A stretch of 64,000 nt of DNA from Entonaema liquescens (GCA_902805475.1 CADCSX010000001.1:3844001-3908000), one strand, 5' to 3'; counted from the first letter of the stretch, positions 20,740-33,682 are shown. A program made the numbers and translations. Notes: generated by a model not told the origin, from the letters alone.

Positions 20740-23700
20740 TTGGTTCGGATTGGGTATACGCACGTATAAATTAATAGGAAGAGGAGCGTTGTTTGCATTT
20801 CAATGGAATTAGCTATTATCCAAACTGTGTCTCGTCCATATAGGATCGAGGTAGACTCTGGGTCGGGGGAATATTACTGAATATGGAGATCATTTTATTA
20901 TGTTAACCTTTCTTTGAAATTCCTCATGCTATGTAATTTGACACGTGTCTAAGTGTAGATCGTCTTAGGGACTCTGTTGCTAGACCTATCGAAAGGCTGT
21001 AAGCATATGGAAGAGCCTACGGATAATGTGCTTAGTATCCCACGGTCATAATAGCTTTACAATTAGAGATACGCCCATCTCATTAGCTTTGCTACATAGT
21101 AGGATAGCAGTAATATCGACTCGCGTTGTTGCTAGGGTGAAAACGTTAGGTAGTCCCTCATCCATAGTAGTTAGCTTAGGGTCTAGGATTATTTCTCCGT
21201 ACTCTATACACACACAAAAGTGAAGACTGTACTTTCTGCGATGCACTTGAGCAGGGTAGGAACCATCTATTTGGCCTCTGGTTGAAGAAACTAAGTTAGC
21301 CAAGGCATCGAGGGGTTGTGATGAAAGTGATAGTATACCTGGAAGCCGTTTACTCTGAGATATCTAGGCCTTAGAAGCTACTAGTTTCGAGAAGACAGGA
21401 GACAGGAGAGGCAAGTAGTGGTTTGGCCAAAATCCTAAGTCCCTTAGAACTCTCATGAGCAGTAAGCTATCCTAGCCTATCCTCGTAAAGGCTACCTAAG
21501 CAGATTCAAACGGGATGACCCAAGGAACTTGATAGTTATGGCATTATTGGTTTTGAGATGACGATATTTCACATTGGCCGGCTTCGGAAACGTTAGCATC
21601 ATACGCTGCCATGATCTACGTTGTTATCGGGCCTGTTGGCTTATACACTATTCACTACCTCTTAGTTGTCACGATGTTGGCACTGCGATATGTAACTATG
21701 TAGTATTTCAACTGGGGTTCTGAGGTTGACATAATCAATGGCGTTGCGGATCCTGCTACTATGCTTTATTTATTCGAATACTACCGCTGTGACGTCGAGG
21801 CCGATAATAGGCCGCTTGTGCGTGCTCAAGGGCTTCGGAATTTACTTTGGGATATAGTATCATGAGATAAAATGTCTCCCGTTACATTCTTAGTCCAGGG
21901 AATTTGCTGTGCTTCGAGATCGACCTCTGGAAGCTTGGCTAGCAATGGACGGTCCAGGGTACCGATGTTACAAGACGTACTGAGCATTGTCACGATAATA
22001 TGCTGTAGATCAGAATTATCTACTGCGAGTTCACGCTAGTAGTAGTTGGGATTTAACCAGCCCAAGAGTCTGCGGACCGAATTGATGTCAAGGAGATAAT
22101 TAACATGCTGTCCGGCGTCCTCGGGCATTGTAAATCTACATACGGGCTAAAGTGAAGCTGGTTTGCCTATGTCAGGATGACGTGCAGTCAACGGCGGCAA
22201 TACTATGGGGAAACTTGACATGTCAATATCAACTTTATACAGCTACTTAAAGGTAGTTGAGCTTTGAAGGACCGGGAATTCCGTCCTGATTCCGAGATTG
22301 TGAAGCTTGCCCTCGACACGGCTCGGCGGGCCGGTTCTCCATAAATGCCCGGTCAGTATCAGCGGTCAATCGTACAATGTTTCAGGCTTTTGGCTGAAGT
22401 CTCTCGTTCAAGCTCCAGGAAGAAGCAAAGAGGGTCGGATAGAGAATGTTTTGTGAATAGGGGACGAGTACATAGTATGTGTGTCACTTAACCCATGAAA
22501 GATCTGAACAGGATCTGGGCCGTATTCACTACCCGCCTCAAAAAGGGTGTGCCTGACATTGTGACGCACGACATCAAAAAGCCTAATGGGCAGGTAAATA
22601 TCAGCCAGGTAAATATCAGCCAAAACCTAGCAATAAGTTTGTTAAGTTAAGATGCTGCACATTGTTAGTGGACCCGATTTTCTGTGCTGCCACATGGACG
22701 AAGATATGTTGACAGTTAGAATTTGCTCTATTCTAGAAAGGATCGCTAGACTTCGCTAGACTTCGCTTAAGAAGCAGAGCCGAGTTGAAGAGCATAAGAA
22801 AAGAGATGAGACGCCGCTCTCGGCCCCGGAATGAAACCCTGTAAAGAACTGGATAAGAGGTAGTGGTAATGAAAATTGCGTCATGCACATGTTTTTACGC
22901 TGCTACAGATTTTCAGGGACGGGCTGTGGAATTACAAATTATAACGATTTCTTTGGATAAGAGTATGGTAGCTTCAAGGTGACATCGTGATGGAAGCTCT
23001 TTTGACATAGGGAAACTCCTAAGATCTTAGAAAAATACTGGGGGTAGCTAGGCATTCTCGTTTCTACAATTGAGCTTCTCTTCTGCGTTAGATAAAAGTG
23101 AATGGCCAATTCATAATTTTTTGTCTTTCAGTAAATAATTGATCAATATTATCGGAGACGGACTGACTTGGGCATCAAAAGGAAGCTTCTGACGTTACCG
23201 TGGGGACTCAAAAAAAAAAAAAAAAAAAGGATCCACGGCTCTGCCGTTGCAGTCTGAATAAGCTATGCACAGTTTTAGAACTCGATACCCGAGAGTGGAA
23301 AACCCGCCGGTTAGATCGAGCATGGGGGTGATCATATGGATCGACGCGGCTGTATCCTTAATAGTAAGGAGAAAAAGAAAAAAAAAAAAAAAAGGGTGAC
23401 GTGAAGCCGGGCTCCACTAACACAGGACTACCTCGAAGTATGGAGTATGGATTGTGGATTAACTATGGATTATGGAGAATGACCTCATACTAAATCGTCA
23501 GTTTAACGGCAGCGGGTAAACTTCAATATTGGGGGTTCAAGAGAGTGATTTTAAGGGATGCCTTATTGCGAAGCTACGATTATTATCCTATCCCCGTTCG
23601 TGCGAGGGTGCGAGGGAAGGCAATCCGGTTATTTACCGAGCATCCCACGCGTAGCTGCGCCCCAAATAGGCGTAGCCCCTGTTGATCCGGGAGTGAAATT

Positions 23701-25675
23701 GAAAAAAAAAAAGACGAGCCTGGACAAGTAGAGTAGTGGTGGTGGCGGCTTGCCTTACCCTTTAGTAGTTGTGCGCGGCGAACAGCTGGTATGGCTGGCA
23801 TGCCTGGCATGGCTGGTATGATGATATATATCCTGTCTCCAGTTCAACAGAACTCCGACGACAGCGATTGGGGAACAATTGATGTCAACTGCATGGATAC
23901 GACAGCCCACAGGCATACCGGAAATGTAAGGTGTATGTACGTGCATGATTAGAGTAAAAAGTAGATTATCAAGTAGCGAGTAAGGTGTGAGTAGCTGAGT
24001 AGTTCGCGGTTTGTGGTTCGTGGATGATAGCTCCTGACGCACGTCGAGTCCTTCCTAGATCTTCACGAGGGAAAAAAAAAAAAAAAAAGATATGATATGC
24101 TTGCTGAAGGCATGAAAGAGTCATTTCTATTTATTGAAGAGGATTGACGGATACATAAGCATGTCGTGGGTGGTTGCGTACGTACTATGGTAGTATTTGG
24201 GACCGCATCCTTCGAATCAGGTTGAGCTGTTAACCTCCTAACCCCTTTCTTAGTACTCGAGCCCTATTGCTATTTTTACCTAACACATAGGAGTGATGTA
24301 TTGTACCTGTTTATTATTGAGTACTTGTGGAAATTGTTTACCCTCACATGCCTAGGGACCTACGAGGTTGTATATTCTCGAATTACACTCACTCACTCAT
24401 CTACAACTAATAAGCTGTACATGTACTGCCTAAGGTATACTTCGGTCTTAATAACTCGCATCTTAATAACTCGTAATAACCTCGATGGATGTCCATTAAT
24501 CTGCTCTTATCAGTCAATTCTTTTTCCCTCCCACTTAAATCTCAATCATGAAGTCCTCGGCCCTTCTTGACTATTTCTCGTCCTATATGCATAGTACATG
24601 CACACCTGCATTGGCTTTTATAACCCTGGTCGGTAGGAAGATAGATAGGAAAGGAAACGGGGAGACAGAGAGTTGAGATCATGGCTTTCAAGTGTCAACT
24701 GCTTTTGTCAAAGTTGGCAAAGCTAGGAAAGCTGGGATTATGTACATATCCGAGGTACGCTACTAATACAGCTACTGTAGAAACTGGAAAGTCACAGTTA
24801 CTCTCTTTTTTTCTTCTCTTGCACGGACGCGTCTCTGAGCTAGGTTTATTGGATGGTGTGAGTGGGTGCCCTGGGTCTCACCGAGCTTCCTTTCCGGTCT
24901 ATTGACGCCGTCAAGTTCTCAAAAAAAGGACCTCCTTGTTTAAAGTCGACCTGAGATGGTTATGATATACCTGCCTATCGAAGAGGTAATGATCGGGCTA
25001 ATTCAGAAATAAGTTGAGCACTTTGTAGGCGCATATTTCCCATCTCGCTTCTTCCAGCTTTTTCCTGATACCGGCATCGGTCTTGCTTCTATTCTGCTTC
25101 GTCAATCATATCCACGCATGTATGTGCCTATCATGTCAGACTTGGTAAGCATGCATGTGGTTATTAGGGTCTGTTCCAAGGATCGATCTATCGCTCTGCA
25201 TGGCCAACACTACGAGTAGAGCTACTATGTATGTGCCAGCCGGTCTGTGAATTATTCAATATCCAATCGTGGCTCTTTTCTTTTTTTAAGTCGTAGTGTG
25301 TACTATGTATGAATATGGAATATGTACGAGAGGGTAGCTAGAAGGTATTAGGTATCGAACCACACAAGTGTACGGGTACCTACATTGTGGTCGTAGCGTG
25401 CATCAGTGCATCAGTACAGTTTATAGCACATGAAGCTATTACTGTATTCTTTCGGTTTTTATTTTATTTTTTCTTCTTTTGGTGTTTAATGACGTTCAGG
25501 GACTGGCTGACTGATTTCGATGCGTTTGGGGAATATGCAGAACATTACTAGATCAAGTGCACATGTATTAGGGGTTTAGGCCTACCTAGGTAGTTACATG
25601 TACAACAGGTATATGAAGTACCTTACCTATTTGATAAGAGGACGGAATAAAGTGCGTACTACATTTCCCGAGTTA

Positions 25676-25695
25676 CTAGGTAGGTACCTACCTAG
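25676..25695. repeat. 20-bp perfect palindrome of the TAGGTA/TACCTA family
   Basis: CTAGGTAGGTACCTACCTAG reads identically on both strands. Related shorter copies occur at 7170-7179 and 25581-25593, with TACC tandems at about 16895-16907. It is confined to noncoding DNA in this window. Confidence 0.75.
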
Positions 25696-26240
25696 CTACG
25701 TTAGGTACATAAGTGCTGTAAGAGATTGAAGTGATCAAGGCTTGATCAGGTACCTTGCGTATGGACCCACACAGTATACGTAAGACTGTATGACTACTCT
25801 TTTTTTTTTTTTTTTTGGTGTCTCGTCTTCCTTTTCCCTCTCCCATGATGATACATACCTACCTATCATATGTGAGGTACGTATCGCAAAAGCAGGTAAC
25901 ATTCGTCGACACTACACGGCGGACCGCCAAAGCAGCCTCAAGGCTCCATCAGGATCCAGTTTCTCCAATATTTCCCAATTCCCCTTGTTCCTCGTCTACT
26001 TGTCGAATTTGTTCAGGCCGGGCAAGCTTTTTGCAGGACCGGACACTAGGACAAAAGGAGCAACGAGTGGCCTCTTTACGGAGAAAACGCAACAAATGCG
26101 CCGACGACTCAAGCTAACTGGAATCTCGGCCCAGGGTCGCGTCGAAACACCTCGAATATCGCACCACCACTTGCAGCACAACACTCAGCCGTTCCTACAC
26201 TAGCATCTGCTTGGATGCTGCTTGGATGCTGCTTGTTGCT

Positions 26241-26690
26241 TGCTGCTGCTGCTGCTGCTGCTGCTTGTTACTACTTGGCTACTGCCTCTACGTACATACA
26301 CAACACTACATACGCTACATACAGTTACCACCACTACCACCACCGCTACTACTACTACTTACACTCTACTATGTGTGTACGCCTCTACGTATGTATGTCT
26401 ACCTTGTCTGGTCTGTTCGTCTCTGCTGAACCCCCACTCCCCCCTTCACTTGGGATCTGATCCCCTTGTTCCCTCTCGTCTCGGCTACGCATAGTCACCT
26501 ACGTACATACATGCGCTTGCAACCTACATCCATACACTACATACACTACATACATACCCTACTTCCATACATCCCCATAGATACATAAAATACAATACAA
26601 TACGTACGTACGTATGTACATCCCCATCCCCATCCCCATCCTATCACCCCCCCCTAATACCTAATACCTAATACCTAATACATAATACCA
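26241..26690. repeat. Cluster of simple-sequence repeats before the Zn2Cys6 gene
   Basis: Within 450 bp there are eight TGC units (26241-26264), ACC/TAC triplets (about 26325-26370), repeated TACATACA segments (about 26500-26570), a TACG run (about 26601-26615), CCCCAT tandems (about 26620-26640) and TAATACC tandems (about 26656-26690). Short open frames through the region are products of these repeats. Confidence 0.8.
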
Positions 26691-26991
26691 TACACCATAC
26701 GCCATACATACCCTAACGTACAGATATACAGAAACTGGCAAGACGGACAAGACAGTACACAGCAGGTAGCTAAGCTCGACTGGCTGGGCCACGCCCACCG
26801 TTCGAGGCGCTGGAGCCAGACCAGATACGTCCCGTCCCCGTCTCCGTTCACGTCCACGAACCACGACCCCCGTCCCCTGCCAGCCCTAGGTCGGGTTTCG
26901 TGACTTGGCCCCTTACGCAGCACCTTGGAAATCGGCCTGCCCCTGCTCAGATCGCGCCCCCATAAAAAATTGCAAATTAAAATCAAATCAA

Positions 26992-29900
26992 ATGGCAGAG
27001 GCACAACAGGAACAGCCACAGGCTCATCAACCTCAGCCTGAACCCGTCTTTGCCGCCGCTGAAGAACAAGCCCATGCCCTCCCACTTCAATCGCGGGCCA
27101 AGTCTCCATCATCACAAGCTACGCAAGAGCAGGAAAATATCCAAGGGGCGCAGGGGCAGGTACAGGTACTGGAAAGGGTAGAGGCACAGTCACAGTCGCA
27201 GGCACAGGTACAAGCACAGGCAGAGCCAGATGCCCACGATTTCGATCACTCACACGCACGCGCACGCGCACCAACTCCCAACTTACATCCCGCAAATAAT
27301 GCAACGACGACAGTAGCCGCCGCCCACGCGCAGGAGCAGGAGTGGGCACAAGAAAAGGAACGGGAAAAGGATCAAGACCGAGACCAAGGACACCAGCTTC
27401 TTTCGGATCACTCCACCACCGACGGCGTTAGACCGACCTCGACGCCAACTTCGATATCCACCACAGCGACAGCTTCACCCGCAGCTGATCCGGCTGTGAC
27501 TACCCTCGCTGCTGACCAGGCCACTCTACCTTCGGCGACGATCGCCACCAACGGCGCTCTGCCCGAGAAGCCAGAGCAGCAACAGCACCAACACCAACAG
27601 CAAGAGGCTGTTGCGCTGTCGCCGGGAGTCATGTCGAATAACCCACCTCACCATCCACAGGGGCCGCCTCGACAGCCCGCTAGCTATCCAAATCCTACGG
27701 CATATGCGACGTCCGCAATGGCGACTACACATTACGGATATGCGAACCCGGCGGGTCCAGGACCGGACGCGTACCGGGCGAGCGCAGGTGTTCCCAGCAA
27801 TGCTATGGCGTTACCAAGCATGCGCACATTCGACCCGGCCCAACAGCAAGCTCAACAGCAGCAGCACATGGCGATGGCGATGCCTGTGAACCCTGTCCCA
27901 TCAGTCCCCTCGATGCCGACTCAGCAGCACATGTCTTACTTCGCACAACAACCCGTACCTATGACTGCGAACAATCCGTACGCCCTACCTCCCGACGCTC
28001 TAAGACCGCAATATGCTCTACCTCCAAGCGGACAAGGTAGCGTGCTAGGCGGTCGACATAAGAAGGTAATTGGAATAATGCTACCCCCTAGGATTATTCT
28101 CGTTTAATTGGCAACTGACCTGGTAATGTTTGCCTGCCATCGTAGGAAATAAAACGTCGAACAAAAACGGGCTGTCTAACGTGCCGAAAAAGACGTATAA
28201 AGGTATGTGCGTCTATTATTTTCTGTTGACGAATTCCCTGTTTTCTTTTCCTTTTCCTTATTCTCTTGGTGCGCACGAGGGGATCTACCTTATGGAACGA
28301 GACAGAAAAGAGGCAAAGCCACGGGATTGATCGTGGACAAAACGATAGGGAGTAAAATGAAAAAAAGACGAATTGGGGAGTTAGATGCTTGAGGATATTT
28401 TTGGTCAATTATCAATGGGTCGGCTTTCACACATTTGGGGGTTTCGCTTAAGAGGAAAAGGGAGCTACGGACAAGCGAGCAAAGCAAAAGCGAGCAAGCG
28501 CAAGCAAGCAAAAAGGCATCGCTCCAGTCCCGAGCAACCTTAAACAATCAGATCCAAAAAATTGACGTCTGTCAATCGTCGGGAGCTAACCCCCAGAACT
28601 CCAAAAAAGCAAAGAGCTTTCCCCCCATCCTTTAAAGTTTCTAGGTAGTCGATCCCCGAACCCCCAAACTGCAAAGAGCTCCAGGGTAGCTTAAGTAGCT
28701 AGAGCTTTGCTTATTCGACCTTTTATTTATTTTCCCCGCCTCTAGCCTATCACCACTTTATACTTCCTTTACTACAGCATCATACCGCGACATTTTTCTT
28801 AAGCTATCTGTGTGTACGAGCGATTGAAGCACACAATCCCTTTTTCTTTTCTTTTCTTTTTTACTTGCGTATTCTACTTCATACGCAGCAGTCATTTTCG
28901 TTTTACCCTCGTGCGCTTTCGAAAAAACTTCGCTTTTGTAACTGGATTCGGTTGCTAAATACTAATACCAAATCAAAATTCTACAGTGCGACGAGCAGCA
29001 TCCAATCTGCAAAAACTGTCAGAAATCCAAACGCGAATGCCTTGGTTACGATCCTATATTCAAGAACCAGCAGCAGCAACATCATACCAATATCCGACCA
29101 GCTCCCAATAATTCGTCAGCTTCTTCTTCCGTACCAGCATCAAGCCGACCTCCCGCCTCTTCCACGTCCGTGTCTGGTACCGCCCAAACCCAGACGTCTT
29201 ATACTGCTACCCTTCCCCCGGTAATATCTAATACCACTCCTACTACCGCACCATTCACCGGAAACCTGACAGCCGCGGGAACAGCTGCGTCGTCGATCAA
29301 GGGCGAGCCCGCTCTCGAGTACCCAGCCGCTATCGATCCTACTTTAGATACCAATACCGTATTGACAACCACGAGTACGTCGCCTTCTCATTTCCAAGCC
29401 ACCACACCCATTACCCCAATTCCTTCTCATAATCCATTCGGCACGTCCCATCTCAGAGGTGGCCCTCCGTTTGTTCCCTTCTATCGCTCTGCTTCGCATT
29501 CTGTGGTCTCTCCCTTTCGGCAACAGACTTCGGCTTACTCTGGTTTTCAGCAAGGAAGATGAAAGTTCACGAGCTCGTGGGCATGACCGGCACCGTGCCC
29601 CCGGCCCTCGATTCCCCCCTCAACGGCGATAAGCTGGCCGAGGTGAGGGATCTATACGAGCAGGTTTACGCCCCCGGCCTGGAAAAGTTCTTCGAGACGG
29701 AGTGGTACACTAAACCCCAAGGTGTTAGCACCTTGATGTCCAGCACAGCTGTTAACGAGATGTTGGCGGGATTCCTGCAGTCGATGGCTAAGACGGATGC
29801 CAACGACGTTGCCGGCATGCAATATTCGGCTAACCTCGAATTCCGAGTGGTCTGGGATTTAACTACGTTAGTATACACATCAGAGTACAAGATTAACATT

Positions 29901-30416
29901 GGGGAGCATTTACCTCCCCCCGACGACGGATCCGAAGCACGAAATCGAGTGGCGGTGTTTGAGGCCCTGTTATCAGGCGATAATCTCGACCAGAATCTTC
30001 TTCATCCTCCCCCCGCGACCGCCGATATACGACTTCACCGAATTAGAGAATTCAAGTTTTGGTATCTGCTTGCCGAATTCCTCCGCGTCAGAGATCAGCC
30101 CGGCGTAGATACGATGCGCCAGCGTGACTACTTTCTCGGGCAATTGCGCGAGTTATTAGATGGGCGTGAAAACCGGGACGTCCTCTACTCGCTTGCCGTC
30201 ATACGTGCGCTCGCCCCGAACTTCCCTCCGGATTTTGAGAGCACCCTGCCCCCGCATCTTGACGAGACCGACCCGAAAAGTAAACTCGCCGTGGCTCGCA
30301 AGTTCATCCAAGATGAGTCCCAGGTGACTGGGGGCACTACCAACGTCGTTCGACGCTTCTCCGAGCTTGCGGTCAGAGCTTTTATCGCCCCGGGGAGCAA
30401 TATCATACGGAGATAA
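26992..30416 (+). CDS. Zn2Cys6 transcription factor with Gln-rich N-terminus, with one internal frameshift
   Basis: Nuclear DNA-binding regulator. Exons: 26992-28065, 28146-28202 and 28987-30416. The first exon encodes about 358 Gln/Ala/Pro-rich disordered residues from MAEAQQEQPQ. The zinc cluster is split by the second intron: TGCLTCRKRRIK ends exon 2 and CDEQHPICKNCQKSKREC opens exon 3, giving the full CX2CX6CX6CX2CX6C pattern. After a Ser/Thr/Pro-rich linker the frame meets TGA at 29560-29562. The next frame continues KVHELVGMTGTVPPALDSPL and a helical effector-type domain to 30416. One missing base, for example TGG read as TGA, would give 853 residues. The second intron is 784 nt, unusually long. 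Targets are unknown. Confidence 0.85.
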
Positions 30417-31300
30417 AGATAACCAAACTACCCGATTCTCCATACCACTATAACGTTGTATTAATATGTACACGAGGGGTACAGTGGCCTTTTTGATGTA
30501 GCATTCGGAAGCGAGGAGTGTTTTAGATGGTAGTATTTCCCCTTTCTGTTTTTAGTCTACACGCGATTATCCACCATTTTCCCATCCTCGCCCGTATCAC
30601 TTTAAGGATGTACTACTAGTGGTGGCGGTATTGGTGGCGGAGGAATACCCAGTCGAGGAATTATAGCGAGTAGAACAGAATAAGGGGTGGATTTTTAATT
30701 CGGCGTTGCGGCATTCTACGAAGCACCCCGAAAAATGAGACTACGTTTACGTCTTCTATTAGTTACCGAGTACGATGTACGATTAAGTGTTGAGGGAGTG
30801 TTGGCGATAAAACAAAAGTGACGATAGGATACAGGGTATTTTCGTTTTCCATTTCTCTTCGATTAAGACGGGACAGGCAGAGTTCCTGTCCGTGACCGGT
30901 ATTTGTTGATAGTACGATTGGTGGATTGAGTGTGACTAGGTACGAGATTCGGAACAAATGTCTTCCAGATGTACGAGGGAGATACGTCCTTGTGTTACGC
31001 TTTTCATCCCTCTGTGGATTAAGCGCGACTGGACGTGTTGCTATAGAGCTTCGAACTAATGCGGCATCATAGAATTTACACGGTAGATAAAAAGAGACGG
31101 ATTTTATACAATAAGCGCAGCGTGTAGTATATAGGAGTGGAAAGTATCTACGAAATATAAATATAGCGAGAGGGTGTCGATATTGACGTGTACAAAAGGG
31201 ACATGAGATACCAATGATCGATATTTTGCTTCGTGTGATTCTACTAATGCTACCTCATGCAATTTGGGGATAGACCAGATTAATTCGACATATAATGAAG
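30417..31300. other. Intergenic, no supported gene
   Basis: About 0.9 kb between the convergent ends of the transcription factor and the O-methyltransferase remnant. Both 3' UTRs must lie here. Nothing else seen. Confidence 0.6.
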
Positions 31301-32730
31301 TCATCCTTCCCACGTCATCTCGATAATAGAAAGGTTAGACCCGTGGGGTTGCCGTATGCCTTTCAACACGAACCTCGGATCGGTTTGTTCAAATAGAGAT
31401 TTCCACTCGTCGAGGTCACGCTCTCTAGCATTGGCAATCTCAATCATTGTAACGTCCATAGCTCTGAGGCAGGTGTTAGTATCATTCAGATGATCAAGTT
31501 GTTAGATACTGACCTGAACTTTCGTTCGACGCCGTTTGGTAGGACGCACGGCGGAGGCATCACGTAGTCCATAACAAGAACACGCGACCCCGGCTTTAAG
31601 GCTGGTATTAAGGCTTTAAGAATCTTGACGCAGTATTTATCCGGCCAGTTATGGAGGATCCAGCGGTATATATACACGTCGGCGTTCTTGACTGGCTGTT
31701 CTTCAAAGAAATCGTGAGCCATAAATCGGACATTTAGGCCCTCTTCCGCTTTCGAGCTTGCGACCACGGCGGGCAATACTAACTCTTGGACTATCAAGCT
31801 TAGATCTGGATATTTACGCGCCAGAGCAAACGCCACATCACCATGAGATCCGCCGACATCGACGACGGTTCCAGAGCCTAGTGAGTTCCAAGCGAAATTG
31901 TCAGTTAAATGATGTAGAGAATATCCAGGACCTGTCGTGAAGAAACTCATAGCTCCGCCGAAACGACGTGCTCGTTCAGGGTCCTTGGAGAGCTCTACAT
32001 AAAAGGACTCATCGGTCTCGTTGGCTAGTGAAAACCCCTATAGTTTGTAAGTCAATTGTAATTATAACTACTTAGGTGCCTAACAGGTATTCAGGCACTT
32101 ACAGTCTGATTTGGTTCCACAGCAAGCGGCTATCTAACGAGTGCGTCGACGGTCTTCTGCGCTGCTGACCACATATCATCCACATTTGCACCGACCCAGT
32201 CTGCAATACTGGGATCCTCTGCGATGAGTCTGGAAGCAGTAGAGTGCGCAATTACGCCTGGGCGAGGTTCCTTAAAGATACGGTTCGCAATACCGAAACG
32301 TAAAATACGACTAGTCGAAGCGCAGTCAACCCCAATGGAAGCTGCTAGGTCTTCGTACGAAGTCTCTCCGTCCAAGGGAACCTTCCTGGCGATATCGAAA
32401 CGATGAATGAATTTCAGATATAGTAGCTGGTTGTTCTATAACCCTATTAGGTAGATTCCACGTGTCTTCGGGCCTAATCAACGGAGATGCAGACTTCATG
32501 GTTAAAAATCAGGTTTCTTGGCCCTTGAAGCAGGTCGTTGAGTTCTTGGGTTGCCTCGAGGACTATCGTACGGGACTCTTCTATATCTAGAGGGAATGCA
32601 AACTCGCCAGGGCCCTTGCTTCGAACGACGGATATGGTAGGCCTTTCTCGGCGATATAGTTGTCAATTCTACGAGTATGAGTTGTTATTGTAGCTGCTAG
32701 TTCAGCTATCCTGCTCTGAGATGAGGCCAT
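31301..32730 (-). pseudogene. Broken SAM-dependent O-methyltransferase (fungal COMT-like)
   Basis: Four exons on the minus strand: 32730-32495, 32435-32103, 32037-31514 and 31463-31301. The start MASSQSRIAELAATITTHTR and the winged-helix part (FIHRFDIARKVPLDGETSYE) match fungal O-methyltransferases. The SAM motif VVDVGGSHGDVAFALARKYP and the catalytic His region YRWILHNWPD are intact, as is the C-terminus SNLSIIEMTWEG. Two lesions break it: a one-base deletion near 32614-32620 (GCAAGGGCC), after which the correct frame reads GPGEFAFPLDIEESRTIVLE, and an in-frame TAG at 32130-32132 where a Trp is expected (ALVR-stop-PLAVEPNQT). Repaired length would be about 418. It is probably a recent secondary-metabolism-type pseudogene. 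The first intron (32436-32494) has a weak GTCTGC donor. Confidence 0.82.
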
Positions 32731-32955
32731 TGCTAGTATTTACTTAGCTATCCGGATTGCCTCTGCGTAGCGGCTCTACTTTAATTCACAGAGTACCCGT
32801 CATACTTGCTACTACATTTACAGAAGTGAGCTAGAGCACTAGGTCATAGGAGCTCGTATAATCTGTCCAGTAACTATTTTTTCCGAAGGACACAGCTCTT
32901 CCCGGATATCCAAGAGAGTTGGGTGATCGGAGAATTAAACAATACGCTACTGTAT

Positions 32956-33004
<49 letters not shown>

Positions 33005-33682
33005 GGGAAGGGGACGGGTAGTATGGTAGGTAGTCTGCTTTATAACTAGAGAGGTAGAGAACTCTAGACAATGCTCCACGCCAAGGGAGTAAGAGCTCAA
33101 CCATATTGCAAGAGCAATGCTCACTCAAAGGACTTACCAAACTATCTATTCTTAATCTCCGCTGCAAAAGCTTTACCGAGAACCACTCCCACTACTTAGA
33201 GCATAAGGGCTATAGATGGGCTACAAGTGAATCGCATTATCCCGACTCCATACTTAGGACATGTCACAAATGCTATTTCCATTATACTCGCGGACGGTGA
33301 CGATTAGACAGAAAATGCGCACTGGCTGCTTCTATTTTCTATCCAGATCCGGTTGACGGATAGCCCAGCTTTTCTCTAGCTGCGTGAACCTCGACTATTT
33401 CCTCAGTCTTTCAAATCTCAAAACGCCATGAGGGGAATCATGTCATAGATCAAAATGCCAACGCCGTTTTTGTTGAAAAATATGACCTACCGGCACTCCT
33501 GGCCCTTTTTGATTCCTCATGCCCTATTTCCCCAATGCCAGTTGATGCGTAGACTCATGCTTGTTGAAACACAGACTAATCCCCGCGTAATTAAGGGGAT
33601 TGAACGAGTTAAATATGAACTCGGTCGTAGACGCACAATGTTGATAATCGTGCACGTCAATAATTCATGTACAAGGCTGAAA
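32731..33682. other. Intergenic between the O-methyltransferase remnant and SAH1
   Basis: About 0.95 kb without a supported gene. It contains the GT microsatellite listed next and the 3' flank of SAH1. Confidence 0.6.
32957..33002. repeat. (GT)23 microsatellite
   Basis: An uninterrupted run of 23 GT dinucleotides. It generates chance His/Thr frames on the other strand. Confidence 0.95.

Larger units (their letters stand above)
20740..26991. other. 6.2-kb gene-poor region upstream of the Zn2Cys6 regulator
   Basis: No convincing gene. Contents seen: short protein-like remnants at 21611-21865 and 22261-22344; a 15-bp tandem duplication near 22591-22621; homopolymer tracts of A at 23210-23228, 23378-23393, 23702-23712 and 24072-24088 and of T at 25800-25816; a 20-bp palindrome at 25676-25695; and a dense microsatellite cluster at 26241-26690. 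The last 1-3 kb is probably the promoter and long 5' leader of the transcription factor. Confidence 0.55.

Noticed and set aside
26211..26494. Three overlapping plus frames rich in Leu/Cys, Ala or Tyr
   Set aside because: They are translations of the TGC, TAC and ACC microsatellites in three phases.
32831..33167. Two minus frames with long His-Thr runs
   Set aside because: They are products of the (GT)23 microsatellite.
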